A stretch of DNA of 64,000 bases from JBGSQR01 sp964509295 (lineage in GTDB: Bacteria; Desulfobacterota; Desulfuromonadia; Geobacterales; Pseudopelobacteraceae). Below the pieces are notes generated by a model. It saw only the letters and a program-made list of their open reading frames with translations. It did no database searches and was not told where the DNA came from. How positions within the stretch are numbered: position 1 is the stretch's first letter; the number at the start of each line of letters is the position of its first letter. This document shows, in pieces, positions 1 through 8,123 of this stretch. A program made the translations under genes and the position numbers. The stretch is from NCBI GenBank assembly GCA_964509295.1, contig CAZDWS010000005.1:1-64000 (forward strand), written 5' to 3'.

Positions 1-54
1 CCCGCGACCCTCAGCTTGGAAGGCTGACGCTCTAGCCAACTGAGCTACTCCCGC
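1..54 (-). tRNA. tRNA-Gly (TCC), 3' end cut by window edge
   Basis: The reverse complement starts GCGGGAGTAGCTCAG and has a five-pair anticodon stem (TCAGC/GCTGA) around the loop CTTCCAA, giving anticodon TCC (glycine). The T arm and acceptor 3' strand lie beyond base 1. It is the third tRNA of a leftward Thr-Tyr-Gly series. The same order precedes tuf in E. coli (thrU-tyrU-glyT-thrT-tufB), so a tuf gene may follow outside the window; that is inference. Confidence 0.93.
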
Positions 55-155
55 ATAATCCAGATGAAGTTTTGTGAAAACTGTCCAGCATGCCCTTACC
101 AGTTACGACTAAGTCTCCTGGGTTCGTGCCGTGCTGCCGGTTTCCGATGATTTTA

Positions 156-241
156 TGGTGGAGGGGGGAGGATTCGAACCTCCGAAGTCGTACGACAGCA
201 GATTTACAGTCTGATCCCTTTGGCCGCTCGGGAACCCCTCC
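156..241 (-). tRNA. tRNA-Tyr (GTA)
   Basis: Read on the reverse strand it begins GGAGGGGTTCCCGAGCGGCC, has the anticodon loop CTGTAAA (anticodon GTA, tyrosine), and a long variable arm as expected of a class II tRNA. The T loop is GGTTCGAATCC. The acceptor closes with CCCCTCC, discriminator A and an encoded CCA (156-158). It is 24 bases downstream of tRNA-Thr and about 100 bases upstream of tRNA-Gly; that spacer holds no other recognisable gene. Confidence 0.97.
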
Positions 242-265
242 AGGGAAGAAAGCTTTTTAGTTTAA

Positions 266-341
266 TGGAGCTGGCGATGGGACTCGAACCCGCAACCTGC
301 TGATTACAAGTCAGCTGCTCTTCCAGTTGAGCTACGCCAGC
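266..341 (-). tRNA. tRNA-Thr (TGT)
   Basis: The reverse strand reads GCTGGCGTAGCTCAACTGG, with anticodon stem CTGAC/... around a loop carrying TGT (threonine), T loop GGTTCGAGTCC, acceptor CGCCAGC, discriminator T and encoded CCA (266-268). It is the first gene of the leftward tRNA operon and lies about 30 bases downstream of a strong promoter. Confidence 0.97.
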
Positions 342-373
342 ATCTCTTAAACCAAGCCTTAACAGGAATATCG

Positions 374-402
374 TTATTAAATAAAATATCGTCTTTTGTC
401 AA
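374..402 (-). promoter_or_regulatory. sigma-70 promoter of the tRNA Thr-Tyr-Gly operon
   Basis: On the reverse strand a perfect -35 TTGACA (397-402) is followed, after exactly 17 bases, by TAATAA (374-379) as the -10. The predicted start near 367 gives a leader of about 25 bases before tRNA-Thr. This is seen directly; activity is inferred. Confidence 0.75.
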
Positions 403-477
403 GCTTTTTTATCAAAACAATTTTTGAGGGAGTCATTTCATGGCATTCATAGCCTAAAATTCATACAAAAATATCAA

Positions 478-1323
478 TTAAACCAATGCAAGACGCGGAA
501 TAAGTGCATTTTTCACTTTTTTAAGCGCAGCCTCTTCTATCTGGCGAACACGTTCTCGTGAAATTGAAAAATGACTGGCAATTTCCTGCAATGTCATAGG
601 GTCATCGGCCATTACTCTTGACTCTAATATAAATCGCTCTTTCTCGTTAAGCCCTTCATAAGCCCTTTTAACTTCTTGCCTGAGATTATTGTTAACCTGA
701 AATTCTGCAAGAAGCTCTTCCTGATTCATACGGTCGTCAGCCAGGCTGTCTAAAATACTGATTCCTTCTGAACCGGGCAGATCTGCATCCAGAGAGCACT
801 CTCCCATCAGACGCTGCTCCATCTCTGCAACATCATTATCTGTAACATTCAAAGAGAGTGCCGTAGAGTGAATATCATCGTCTCCACCCATCCTGAGAAT
901 GGCGTTTTTAGCCTCACGCAGTTTAAAAAAAAGCTTTCTTTGTGCTTGCGTCGTCCCTATTTTAAGAAGACTCCAGGCAGATATTATGTGGTTTTGGATA
1001 TATGCCCGGATCCACCAGACAGCGTAGGATATAAGACGAATTCCCTTATACGGATTATATTTCCTTACCGCCAGCATCAATCCAATATTACCTTCCTGGA
1101 TCAAGTCAAGCATCTTCAATCCATAATGGCGATATTCATAAGCCACCTTGACTACAAAGCGCAAATTTGCCGTTATAAGGGTGTGAGCCGCCTCAAGGTT
1201 CTTTTTTTCAAAAAAGGTTACTGCCGTACGATGTTCCTCTTCTTCACTTAGAATGGAAAATTTTCGTATTTCAGCCAGATACAACGACAGACTGTCCGCT
1301 ACAACCGGCAGGCTGGTTACCAT
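478..1323 (-). CDS. rpoH: RNA polymerase sigma-32 (heat-shock) factor RpoH
   Basis: A 281-residue alternative sigma factor of the sigma-70 family, close to the 284 residues of E. coli RpoH. It carries sigma region 2 (core binding and -10 recognition, roughly residues 50-120), the RpoH box QRKLFFKLR at 128-136 that separates RpoH from other group 3 sigmas, and a region 4 helix-turn-helix ending SRERVRQIEEAALKKVK. The ATG has an AAGGAG ribosome site 7 bases upstream. The gene is monocistronic as seen here, with a CIRCE element and a promoter just upstream, so the HrcA repressor probably controls it. It would direct transcription of chaperone and protease genes on heat stress. No clear terminator is visible before the tRNA operon. 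Confidence 0.96.
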   Translation of the reverse strand: MVTSLPVVADSLSLYLAEIRKFSILSEEEEHRTAVTFFEKKNLEAAHTLITANLRFVVKVAYEYRHYGLKMLDLIQEGNIGLMLAVRKYNPYKGIRLISYAVWWIRAYIQNHIISAWSLLKIGTTQAQRKLFFKLREAKNAILRMGGDDDIHSTALSLNVTDNDVAEMEQRLMGECSLDADLPGSEGISILDSLADDRMNQEELLAEFQVNNNLRQEVKRAYEGLNEKERFILESRVMADDPMTLQEIASHFSISRERVRQIEEAALKKVKNALIPRLALV

Positions 1324-1348
1324 GATTTAATCTCCTTATTACCATCTA

Positions 1349-1381
1349 TTGTTAGCACTCTACCACCTAGACTGCTAACAA
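1349..1381. promoter_or_regulatory. CIRCE element (HrcA operator) upstream of rpoH
   Basis: A perfect 9-base inverted repeat TTGTTAGCA (1349-1357) and TGCTAACAA (1373-1381). Against the CIRCE consensus TTAGCACTC-N9-GAGTGCTAA the site reads TTAGCACTC-N9-GACTGCTAA (1352-1378), one mismatch with the correct 9-base spacer. It lies immediately downstream of the predicted rpoH -10, as expected for HrcA repression. No hrcA gene is in the window. Confidence 0.93.
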
Positions 1382-1408
1382 TTTAACAACTACTACAAAA
1401 AAAATCAA
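1380..1408 (-). promoter_or_regulatory. rpoH promoter
   Basis: Reverse-strand TTGATT (1403-1408) and TAAATT (1380-1385) are separated by 17 bases. The -10 abuts and slightly overlaps the CIRCE palindrome, so HrcA bound there would block initiation. The match is moderate (TTGATT against TTGACA, TAAATT against TATAAT). Confidence 0.6.
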
Positions 1409-1422
1409 GTATCATTCGATAT

Positions 1423-1911
1423 TTAATTATTGGCCGCACCACCAACTTTATCGACAGATTCAAATATTACTACCGTCATATCAGGTCTCTTAGGGGCATA
1501 CGAAAACGATATTCTGGTACCATTGTCCTGCCATACGTAACTAATCATGTGGGGGGCCCGTGAGCTATCCATTACGCCATCACCGTAGACCTTCACAAAA
1601 TCCTGAAACAGCTTTTCTATCCCATATTTCACTACATACTTTTCCTCAAATGTTACGGAAACTGCATGTAATAATCCTTTTTTAAAAGCAAAATTTCTCC
1701 GTAATATCTTTTTAACCGGCTTATATTGTCTATAGATAGTCGCGTCTGCCAAAGTGCTAATATTACCTTTTGGATATTTAATTTGTACAGAAACAAAACT
1801 GGTATTCCAATCAACTTTTTCATAACCAGCCGGTATCGTTCCTGCCTCAGAATATGAGAACAGATATAGCACAGTAGACATCATGAGAAGAACACGACAC
1901 AGAAAGTTCAC
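1423..1911 (-). CDS. small exported protein of unknown function
   Basis: I do not recognise this protein. The chosen GTG start (1911) has a GAGG ribosome site 6 bases upstream and gives 162 residues beginning with a hydrophobic, signal-peptide-like segment (VNFLCRVLLMMSTVLYLFSYSEAG, cleavage likely near SEA-G). The frame is open further upstream to an ATG at 1998. That start would place the beginning of the protein across a terminator hairpin and inside the end of the upstream gene, so it is disfavoured. The mature part is about 135 residues, mixed charged and beta-prone, with no metal-binding or catalytic motif that I can name. It is probably periplasmic. Confidence 0.6.
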   Translation of the reverse strand: MNFLCRVLLMMSTVLYLFSYSEAGTIPAGYEKVDWNTSFVSVQIKYPKGNISTLADATIYRQYKPVKKILRRNFAFKKGLLHAVSVTFEEKYVVKYGIEKLFQDFVKVYGDGVMDSSRAPHMISYVWQDNGTRISFSYAPKRPDMTVVIFESVDKVGGAANN

Positions 1912-1937
1912 AATTATCCTCAAATACTTACAAAACT

Positions 1938-1965
1938 GATAAGGGCCGCAACGGCAGCCCTTATC
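1938..1965 (-). terminator. Rho-independent terminator after the thiolase-like gene
   Basis: The arms GATAAGGGC (1938-1946) and GCCCTTATC (1957-1965) form a 9-base-pair stem with a 10-base loop, followed on the reverse strand by TTTTG. It separates the thiolase-like gene from the small exported-protein gene. Confidence 0.7.
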
Positions 1966-1987
1966 AAAAATGAAAAAAGATAATCTG

Positions 1988-3583
1988 CTATTTGACAAAC
2001 CGCTTCAGACGGTTACCAGCCAATTCAACTAACCCGTTAACAGTACGAGTGTAGAATTTTCTTACCGGCATGCGATTCAAAAGAATACAACCATCTACGC
2101 GCTCCAAGCTGACAGGATCACCGTTATTGAAAAGAGAGACCTGACCATAATGCTCACCGTCTATTCCAAATATAAATCTGTATACTCCGCCTTCAAAACG
2201 ACAGGCAACGATAACAACAACGACCTCGGCAAGGCCAGACTTATAATTAAACCTGGCTGTCGTTGTAACAAAAGACCCCTCTACAGTCACACCATCAGCG
2301 AGCAGAGCATCCAGAGTAACATTTTTAGGTTTTAGCCGACTAAGCGACGGCAATCCCCATGGTTTATATGGCTCGTGTTTTCGAGAAAAGAAGCTTTTAC
2401 TACTCTCTAGAAGAACAACCATATTGTTGTTAATTGGACCACCAATAGAATGTGACACCGCTGCCGAGAAGCCGCGTTCGTTCATCAGTTGATGATTCTC
2501 AACGATCTGAACCATGCCAGTAGCTCCAAGTGGGTGACCACGACCAATTAGACCACCTGTCAGATTTGTGGGGAACTCCCCATTCTCTCCGGTAAGATCA
2601 TCATCCAGAAGTGCGTCCATTAAACGACTGCGACTTACTATCCCAAGATCCACAAGATTTATAGGCCCGAAACTGATGAATGGGTCATGCATATTTACAT
2701 GCAGTGAACCTGAGAACGAGCGGATATCCTTAACTCCAGCCATGCCGTAGGTATAACCTGCAGCCCAGACGGTTGCAGGAAATGAATGGAAGTAGTGGCG
2801 GTCAGCTATTGTTGGAATATCCGTTGCGCTACCCAAACCACTGATCAATATATCCTGAGGCTTTGATGTCAAAACTACCGCTGCCATACCATCAGACATG
2901 GGGCAATAATCTTGTAACCGTAACGGATCCCACAACTTAAAGTTCCTATTATTGGCTATCTGCCTGAAATAATCAGTTACTTCCAACTTGGAGCGATTAT
3001 GTGCATTCGGATTTTTAGAGGCAAATCTGTGGCTACGCTGATTTAGAAGTGCGGCGTAAGCGGTCCACTCTTCTTCTGTCAACTGCAGTTTTTCAATTAA
3101 TGCCCTGGCCACCAATGCTCCGCAAGCCGGCATAGTCAAACCACACTCTGATTCTTCCCGATCAATAACACCTGCGATAATACGTGTCGTATCATCAGTA
3201 GATGTCTCGCTGAGTTTTTGTATTCCTATGGCCAGGACATGATCATGTCTGCCGGAAGCAACTTCCAGATAAGCGTTTTCAAAAGCTGATGCCCCGGACG
3301 AGGATGCAGTGTCAATAAGGATCGACTTGGCGCCAGAAATACCGAGGATTCCAGAAATCTTGGCTGCCGTATTATCAACACCTGAAAAGGCTGATGGGTT
3401 CTGGCTGCCAACAATAACAGCTTCAATATCACGGCGTCTGACTGGACTTCCGGCAAAGACCTCACCGCAACGCTCAGCCATCTCCAGAAAGGAAAGTTTT
3501 TCCTTATCCTTGCCATTGTAACGACCAATCGGTGCCATCCAGGAAGCCGCCACATAAACTTGACGCGGATAAAATTTTCTCAT
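1988..3583 (-). CDS. thiolase-like protein with C-terminal extra domain (nucleophile Cys replaced)
   Basis: A 531-residue protein with a thiolase fold over about residues 1-395 and a further ~135-residue beta-rich C-terminal part. The length and layout resemble type 1 thiolase-like proteins, which carry an added OB-like C-terminal domain; that comparison is from memory. The active-site loop GRGHPLGATG with its histidine is intact. The nucleophile position, normally C-A/S-S/T-G, reads SSSG (in DTASSSGASAF), and the second cysteine loop (CxG type) reads SHSIGGP. Ordinary acetyl-CoA acetyltransferase chemistry is therefore doubtful and an acyl-CoA-binding or transfer role is possible. The ATG has AAGGAG 10 bases upstream. 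The gene stands alone between two intergenic gaps, with a terminator downstream. Confidence 0.8.
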   Translation of the reverse strand: MRKFYPRQVYVAASWMAPIGRYNGKDKEKLSFLEMAERCGEVFAGSPVRRRDIEAVIVGSQNPSAFSGVDNTAAKISGILGISGAKSILIDTASSSGASAFENAYLEVASGRHDHVLAIGIQKLSETSTDDTTRIIAGVIDREESECGLTMPACGALVARALIEKLQLTEEEWTAYAALLNQRSHRFASKNPNAHNRSKLEVTDYFRQIANNRNFKLWDPLRLQDYCPMSDGMAAVVLTSKPQDILISGLGSATDIPTIADRHYFHSFPATVWAAGYTYGMAGVKDIRSFSGSLHVNMHDPFISFGPINLVDLGIVSRSRLMDALLDDDLTGENGEFPTNLTGGLIGRGHPLGATGMVQIVENHQLMNERGFSAAVSHSIGGPINNNMVVLLESSKSFFSRKHEPYKPWGLPSLSRLKPKNVTLDALLADGVTVEGSFVTTTARFNYKSGLAEVVVVIVACRFEGGVYRFIFGIDGEHYGQVSLFNNGDPVSLERVDGCILLNRMPVRKFYTRTVNGLVELAGNRLKRFVK

Positions 3584-3780
3584 AATTATTTTTCTCCTTC
3601 AAGCATCATTTACTTTTAAGTTAAATTATAAAACTTCAGACTGGCAATAGTTCATCTCTATAAACCAGTCGCATTTATCAGCTATTATTGGAGTTAAGTT
3701 ATAAAAAGTAAACATTTAAAATTTCTTGTTTATGTCTAAAAGGTACTAATATCAGCAGCGTATCAACCAAAGAAACAAAT

Positions 3781-4437
3781 CTACCGATATTTATTTACAC
3801 CTATTTTTAAGCACATTTTTTCCAGACGACACGTTGTGCAACGAGGTGAAAGCGGTAGGCAATGATTCTGCCCAAATGCAACCAGCAACTCATTGATTTC
3901 CAACCAGTATTCTTGCGGCAGTTTGACTCGTAAAGCAGACTCGGTTTCATCCGGCGTTTTTGTAGCAACATAACCCCATCTGTTAAAAATTCGATGTACG
4001 TGAGTATCAACACATATCCCTGGCTTGCCGAACCCTAATGTAACGACCAAGTTGGCCGTTTTCCGCCCGACCCCTTTGAATTTCAAAAGATCATTAATTT
4101 CATTCGGCACAAGAGACGAATAATCATAAACAAGTCTTTTCGATATTTCAAAAATCTGCACGGACTTATTACGATAAAAACCTGCCGGATATATCAATTC
4201 TGAGATAATATTCTCTGACAAGCAAATCATTTTCTCTGGGGTGTCGGCCTGCTTGAACAGCCGTGCTGAAGCTTCAGCGGTAATTTCGTCTTTTGTTCGC
4301 AAGGATATAATACATGAGACCAATACTTTAAATGGACTTCCACCACATTCTGCAATAATGGAAACCGCCGGGGTTTTCCAGCCGAGATATTCAACTCTTA
4401 AAATCTTAATTATTTCTTGAATATATGTCACTTCCAT
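3781..4437 (-). CDS. nth: endonuclease III (DNA glycosylase/AP lyase)
   Basis: A 218-residue HhH-GPD base-excision-repair enzyme that removes oxidised pyrimidines and cleaves the abasic site. The helix-hairpin-helix with catalytic lysine is visible in LLKFKGVGRKTANLVV, the catalytic aspartate in VDTHVHRI, and the C-terminal 4Fe-4S loop has the exact family spacing C-x6-C-x2-C-x5-C. Length matches E. coli Nth (211). No strong ribosome site precedes the ATG. It is transcribed away from the PHP-protein gene, from a short shared intergenic region. Confidence 0.95.
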   Translation of the reverse strand: MEVTYIQEIIKILRVEYLGWKTPAVSIIAECGGSPFKVLVSCIISLRTKDEITAEASARLFKQADTPEKMICLSENIISELIYPAGFYRNKSVQIFEISKRLVYDYSSLVPNEINDLLKFKGVGRKTANLVVTLGFGKPGICVDTHVHRIFNRWGYVATKTPDETESALRVKLPQEYWLEINELLVAFGQNHCLPLSPRCTTCRLEKMCLKIGVNKYR

Positions 4438-4514
4438 AGCAGGATATTATCTGAACCTTGTTTAGCATGCAATACCGGTTTTACTTTTTTGATACGAACA
4501 GTTACTATACGGCC

Positions 4515-5399
4515 ATGACTATTAAAACTAACGGCTTTATTGATCTTCATATTCATTCTAATTTTTCTGACGGAGCATATTCCCCTTCCGAGCTCGTAAT
4601 TATGGCAAAAGAGCAAGGTTTAGTTTGTATATCCATTGCTGATCACGACTCTGTAGCCGGCCTTAACGATGGCCTTTCTGCTTCAGAACTTGCTGGAATT
4701 GAATTTATCCCTGCAATAGAAATTTCAGTTCAGTTTAATTCATGGCATGACGTACATCTGCTCGGCTATGGGATTGACTTTAATGACCGTCATTTCCAAG
4801 ATAAATTATCTGACTTTCGTGAAAGACGTAAATCAAGAAATGTTGACATCCTAACCATGGTAAATGAATCTCTTCGAATGGAAGGCCGCCAGGAAATAAG
4901 TATTGACGAAGTTCTCATCCATGCGAAAGATGCGATTGGTAGACCACATATTGCCAGAGCACTGCTGGAACGCGGCTATGTCAGAAACATAGAAGATTCG
5001 TTTCAGCGTTACCTGATTCCATGTAATATTCCTAAACATTATTGGCCTATTGCGGATGCAATTAAAGAGATTAAAAGATTGCATGGAGTTGCAGTACTTG
5101 CTCACCCGACAAGCATAACCACAGATCGACAACAATTATGTAACATCATAACAGAGTTGAAGACTTTAGGCCTGGAAGGTATCGAAGTTTTCAATAATAT
5201 GGCGCAAACACATGAGATGGAGTTTCTCAGAAGACGTACGGAAGAGGCAGGAATGTTAGTAACTGGCGGGTCTGATTATCATGGCATCGAGGAAGGGCTT
5301 ATTATCGGCAGAGGACGCAGCGGCATGCGCTTCAGCGACTCTCTGCTGATCCCCATAAGAAAAAGGCTCCTGGAGCTTAGAAGAGGGCTTGTCAACTAG
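4515..5399 (+). CDS. PHP-domain phosphoesterase / 5'-3' exoribonuclease-like protein (YciV/TrpH family)
   Basis: A PHP metal-dependent phosphoesterase. Metal-binding motifs are in the expected order: DLHIHSNFSDG near the N-terminus, ADHDSVAG, the EIS motif after IPAIE, HDVHLLGYG, GRPHIARAL, LAHPT and the C-terminal GGSDYHG. Family members such as E. coli YciV (RNase AM) act on RNA 5' ends and 3',5'-bisphosphate nucleotides; substrate here is inferred. The ATG at 4515 gives 294 residues starting just before the first motif and leaves 77 bases to the divergent nth. An in-frame ATG at 4458 would leave only 20 bases, so it is less likely. No clear Shine-Dalgarno is visible for either. Confidence 0.88.
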   Translation: MTIKTNGFIDLHIHSNFSDGAYSPSELVIMAKEQGLVCISIADHDSVAGLNDGLSASELAGIEFIPAIEISVQFNSWHDVHLLGYGIDFNDRHFQDKLSDFRERRKSRNVDILTMVNESLRMEGRQEISIDEVLIHAKDAIGRPHIARALLERGYVRNIEDSFQRYLIPCNIPKHYWPIADAIKEIKRLHGVAVLAHPTSITTDRQQLCNIITELKTLGLEGIEVFNNMAQTHEMEFLRRRTEEAGMLVTGGSDYHGIEEGLIIGRGRSGMRFSDSLLIPIRKRLLELRRGLVN

Positions 5400-5442
5400 T
5401 TTTTAAAATATCCATATTTAACAATCAGGAGGAGAAAAAAAG

Positions 5443-5925
5443 ATGAACAGTTGTCCATGCGGAAGCGGTATTGACTATTCCAAGTGTTGCGAACCGGTTA
5501 TTAATGGGAAGAAATCAGCAGAAACTGCTGAAAACCTAATGCGAGCTCGTTATTCTGCATACACAAAACTTAAAATGGATTTTGTATTTGAAACAACCCA
5601 CCCTGATCATCGCCAGGGATATGATCATAACGGAACGCGCCAGTGGGCTGAAAACTCACAGTGGGATGGGCTTGAAATCATCACCACCAAGGACGGTGAA
5701 AAAAGTGATACAAGTGGCACAGTAGAATTTATTGCCCGTTATCACGACAAGGAAGCCAGCCACGTCCACCACGAATCAGCTTCGTTTATAAAGGAAGATG
5801 GAAAGTGGTTTTTCACAGATGGAGTCCAGGTCCGCCCCAAGCCTCTAATTGTCAATAAAATTGGCCGCAATGACCCGTGCAACTGTGGTAGTGGAAACAA
5901 ATTTAAAAAGTGTTGTGGTAAATAA
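5443..5925 (+). CDS. YchJ family protein with two SEC-C zinc motifs
   Basis: A 160-residue protein with a SEC-C motif at each end: CPCGSGIDYSKCC at residues 4-16 and CNCGSGNKFKKCC at the C-terminus, each a Cys4-type zinc knuckle as in SecA tails. The middle is an NTF2-like YchJ domain (LMRARYSAYTK, WAENSQWDGLEI). The molecular function of the family is not established. It has an AGGAGG ribosome site, lies 43 bases after the PHP gene with no terminator between, so the two are probably co-transcribed, and is followed by a bidirectional terminator. Confidence 0.93.
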   Translation: MNSCPCGSGIDYSKCCEPVINGKKSAETAENLMRARYSAYTKLKMDFVFETTHPDHRQGYDHNGTRQWAENSQWDGLEIITTKDGEKSDTSGTVEFIARYHDKEASHVHHESASFIKEDGKWFFTDGVQVRPKPLIVNKIGRNDPCNCGSGNKFKKCCGK

Positions 5926-5929
5926 TTAA

Positions 5930-5963
5930 AAAAAGCCCGCTTCCTTTCGGAAACGGGCTTTTT
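5930..5963. terminator. bidirectional terminator between ychJ-like gene and lutB
   Basis: AAAAGCCCG-c-TTCC / GGAA-a-CGGGCTTTT hairpin with loop TTTC, flanked by an A run on the left and a T run on the right, so it can stop transcription of the two convergent genes. Confidence 0.88.
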
Positions 5964-5987
5964 AACATGCAAAGTCTTACCTATGTA

Positions 5988-8123
5988 CTATTTCAACTGG
6001 TCACAAATCAACTCAAGCGTATGCTTAACTTTGACTTTGGCACCATCCTGGTCAATACCACCACCAATCTGCATTACACATCCCGGACAGTCCATGGCGA
6101 CTACAGGAGCACCGGTATCCTTAATATTCTTCAGCTTGCGTTGCAGGATCGGAGCAGAGATCTCAGGCATTTTGATGGAGTAAGATCCACCCATACCACA
6201 ACACATGTCGCATTCGAACATTTCTGTCAACTCATAACCGGCTTTCTGAAGCAACTCTCTTGGCTCTTTAAAGACATTCATAGTCCTCTTGAGATGGCAT
6301 GAGTCGTGATATGTCAGCTTACCAAGCTTCTGACCTTCTTTGAAAGACAGACGGCCTTCATCAACCAATTTCTTAATCAGAGTCGAGAAATCAAATGTTT
6401 TCGCAGAAAGCTCTTTAGCCTTAGGAATCCACTCCGTCTGTCCCAGGCTTTCAAATACACTGATGAACTCATGCTCAAGAGCTACCGTACAGGTAGGGCA
6501 GGCAGAAACAACATATTTTACATCTTCTTTCAACAGTGCTTTGATGTTATCAACTGCGTTATTGGCAGCAACTTCGTATGCTCCGTTGTAACGTGCCGGA
6601 GCACCACAGCAGGTCTGCTCTGAAGGGAACAATACTTCAATTCCGGCCTTATTAAGAATTTTAACAATCATTTCGCCCATTTCCGGATAAGCAAAGTCAA
6701 GCAGACAGCCACCGTACAACGCTGCTTTTTCCTTGCCTTTAGGCTGCTGAATTTTCTTAATTCTGTCTCTAAACGGCGTAGCGGAGATCGCTGGCAAACT
6801 ACGTCCGTCAGTCAGATCTGACAAGAAAAGAGGTAGATGACGGATAAACTTGCCTGTTGTAAACGGCTTACCTGTGATAGATGCGGTACGCATCATTGCA
6901 TGGAACAGTGAGCGGTTATTTACAACACTAAAGATCGACTTCATGACCAGACCCTGGCCTTTTTCAACAACCAGACGGCGTCTGATTTCCAGAATCATCT
7001 CCGGAATATTCAGTTTACCAGGACAGACTTCAACACAGTTACCACACTGAATACAGAGACCCTGAATATCTTCCGACTCCTGCAGTTTATCGAACCAGGC
7101 GGTTAGAATAGTGCCGATACCACCGGTATAAATACTACCAAAAACATGACCACCAACAAGACGGAAAATTGGACAGACATTCAAACATGAACCGCAACGG
7201 ATACACTGCATAGCCTGTTTGAATTTTGGGTCATTAGCCATTTCCGTTCTGCGGTTATCCATTAATACTATATGCAAATCCTTCATGGAACCGTCAGTAT
7301 TATTTGTTGGACCTGTAATGATGGATACATAACTAGTCAGCAACTGAGCAGTAGCACTTCTTGGCAGTGCATCCAGAATCGGTGCGATATCTTCAAATTT
7401 TTCAACGAACTTCTCAATGCCAACAAGAGCAACATGAACCCTGGGCAAAGTTGTTACCATTCTGGCGTTACCTTCATTGGTAACCAGAACAATACTACCT
7501 GTCTCTGCTACTGCCAGGTTTCCGCCGGAAATTCCCATATCAGCAGCAAGGAACTTAGTACGCAACTCTTTGCGGGCTACTTCAACCAAACGCGGAATAT
7601 CCGTTGTCAGACGCTCATCAACAGCCTTGCTGAAGAGTACTGAAACTTCTTCCTTAGTCATATGAATAGCCGGCATAACCATATGTGATGGCTTCTGGCC
7701 GGCAAGCTGAATAATCCACTCGCCGAGATCTGTCTCGTCAACCTTAAGACCGGCCTTCTCCAGTGCCTGGTTAAGATGGATCTCTTCACTAGCCATAGAC
7801 TTGGATTTAACAACTGTCTTTACATTATTGTCCTTAGCTACTTTCAGAATATACTCTTTGACCTTTTCCGGGTCATTCGTTCTGAATACTTTGGCACCAA
7901 GAGCTTCTGCATTTTTCTGAAACTTATCTGCCATCAAAGTTAGATTTGATGCACAAAAGGCCTTGCGATCAGCAATGGTTGTACGCAGTGCCTCAAAATC
8001 AATACCTTCATAAGCCTTCTGGCGATTAACCTTGTAAGCTTCAGAAAACCTGCCGAGAGCACCTGTTAAAGTAGCATTGTTTACTGCGGTTGCAATTGAG
8101 TCTTTAAAATTTTCTTTAGCCAT
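5988..8123 (-). CDS. lutB: fused LutB-LutA iron-sulfur subunit of the L-lactate oxidation complex
   Basis: A 711-residue fusion of the two iron-sulfur proteins of the LutABC (LldEFG) lactate dehydrogenase. Residues about 60-300 are a LUD domain (AETGSIVLVTNEGN). Two 4Fe-4S motifs follow, CIRCGSCLNVCP near 306 and CIQCGNCVEVCP near 356, then two CCG (heterodisulfide-reductase-like) domains with CCGAP near 507 and CCGMGG near 640. LutB alone is about 470 residues and LutA about 240, which fits a fusion. It would oxidise lactate to pyruvate on the cytoplasmic side and pass electrons towards the quinone pool. The ATG overlaps the lutC stop by one base (TAATG), showing translational coupling; no LutA gene is separate here. 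Confidence 0.93.
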   Translation of the reverse strand: MAKENFKDSIATAVNNATLTGALGRFSEAYKVNRQKAYEGIDFEALRTTIADRKAFCASNLTLMADKFQKNAEALGAKVFRTNDPEKVKEYILKVAKDNNVKTVVKSKSMASEEIHLNQALEKAGLKVDETDLGEWIIQLAGQKPSHMVMPAIHMTKEEVSVLFSKAVDERLTTDIPRLVEVARKELRTKFLAADMGISGGNLAVAETGSIVLVTNEGNARMVTTLPRVHVALVGIEKFVEKFEDIAPILDALPRSATAQLLTSYVSIITGPTNNTDGSMKDLHIVLMDNRRTEMANDPKFKQAMQCIRCGSCLNVCPIFRLVGGHVFGSIYTGGIGTILTAWFDKLQESEDIQGLCIQCGNCVEVCPGKLNIPEMILEIRRRLVVEKGQGLVMKSIFSVVNNRSLFHAMMRTASITGKPFTTGKFIRHLPLFLSDLTDGRSLPAISATPFRDRIKKIQQPKGKEKAALYGGCLLDFAYPEMGEMIVKILNKAGIEVLFPSEQTCCGAPARYNGAYEVAANNAVDNIKALLKEDVKYVVSACPTCTVALEHEFISVFESLGQTEWIPKAKELSAKTFDFSTLIKKLVDEGRLSFKEGQKLGKLTYHDSCHLKRTMNVFKEPRELLQKAGYELTEMFECDMCCGMGGSYSIKMPEISAPILQRKLKNIKDTGAPVVAMDCPGCVMQIGGGIDQDGAKVKVKHTLELICDQLK

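Noticed and set aside
868..1251. A 127-codon forward frame opposite rpoH
   Set aside because: It is antisense to a clear sigma factor with no recognisable domain or start signal.
1912..1998. Longer N-terminus of the small exported protein
   Set aside because: It would run through the terminator hairpin at 1938-1965 and into the upstream gene; the GTG at 1911 has a good site and gives a signal peptide.
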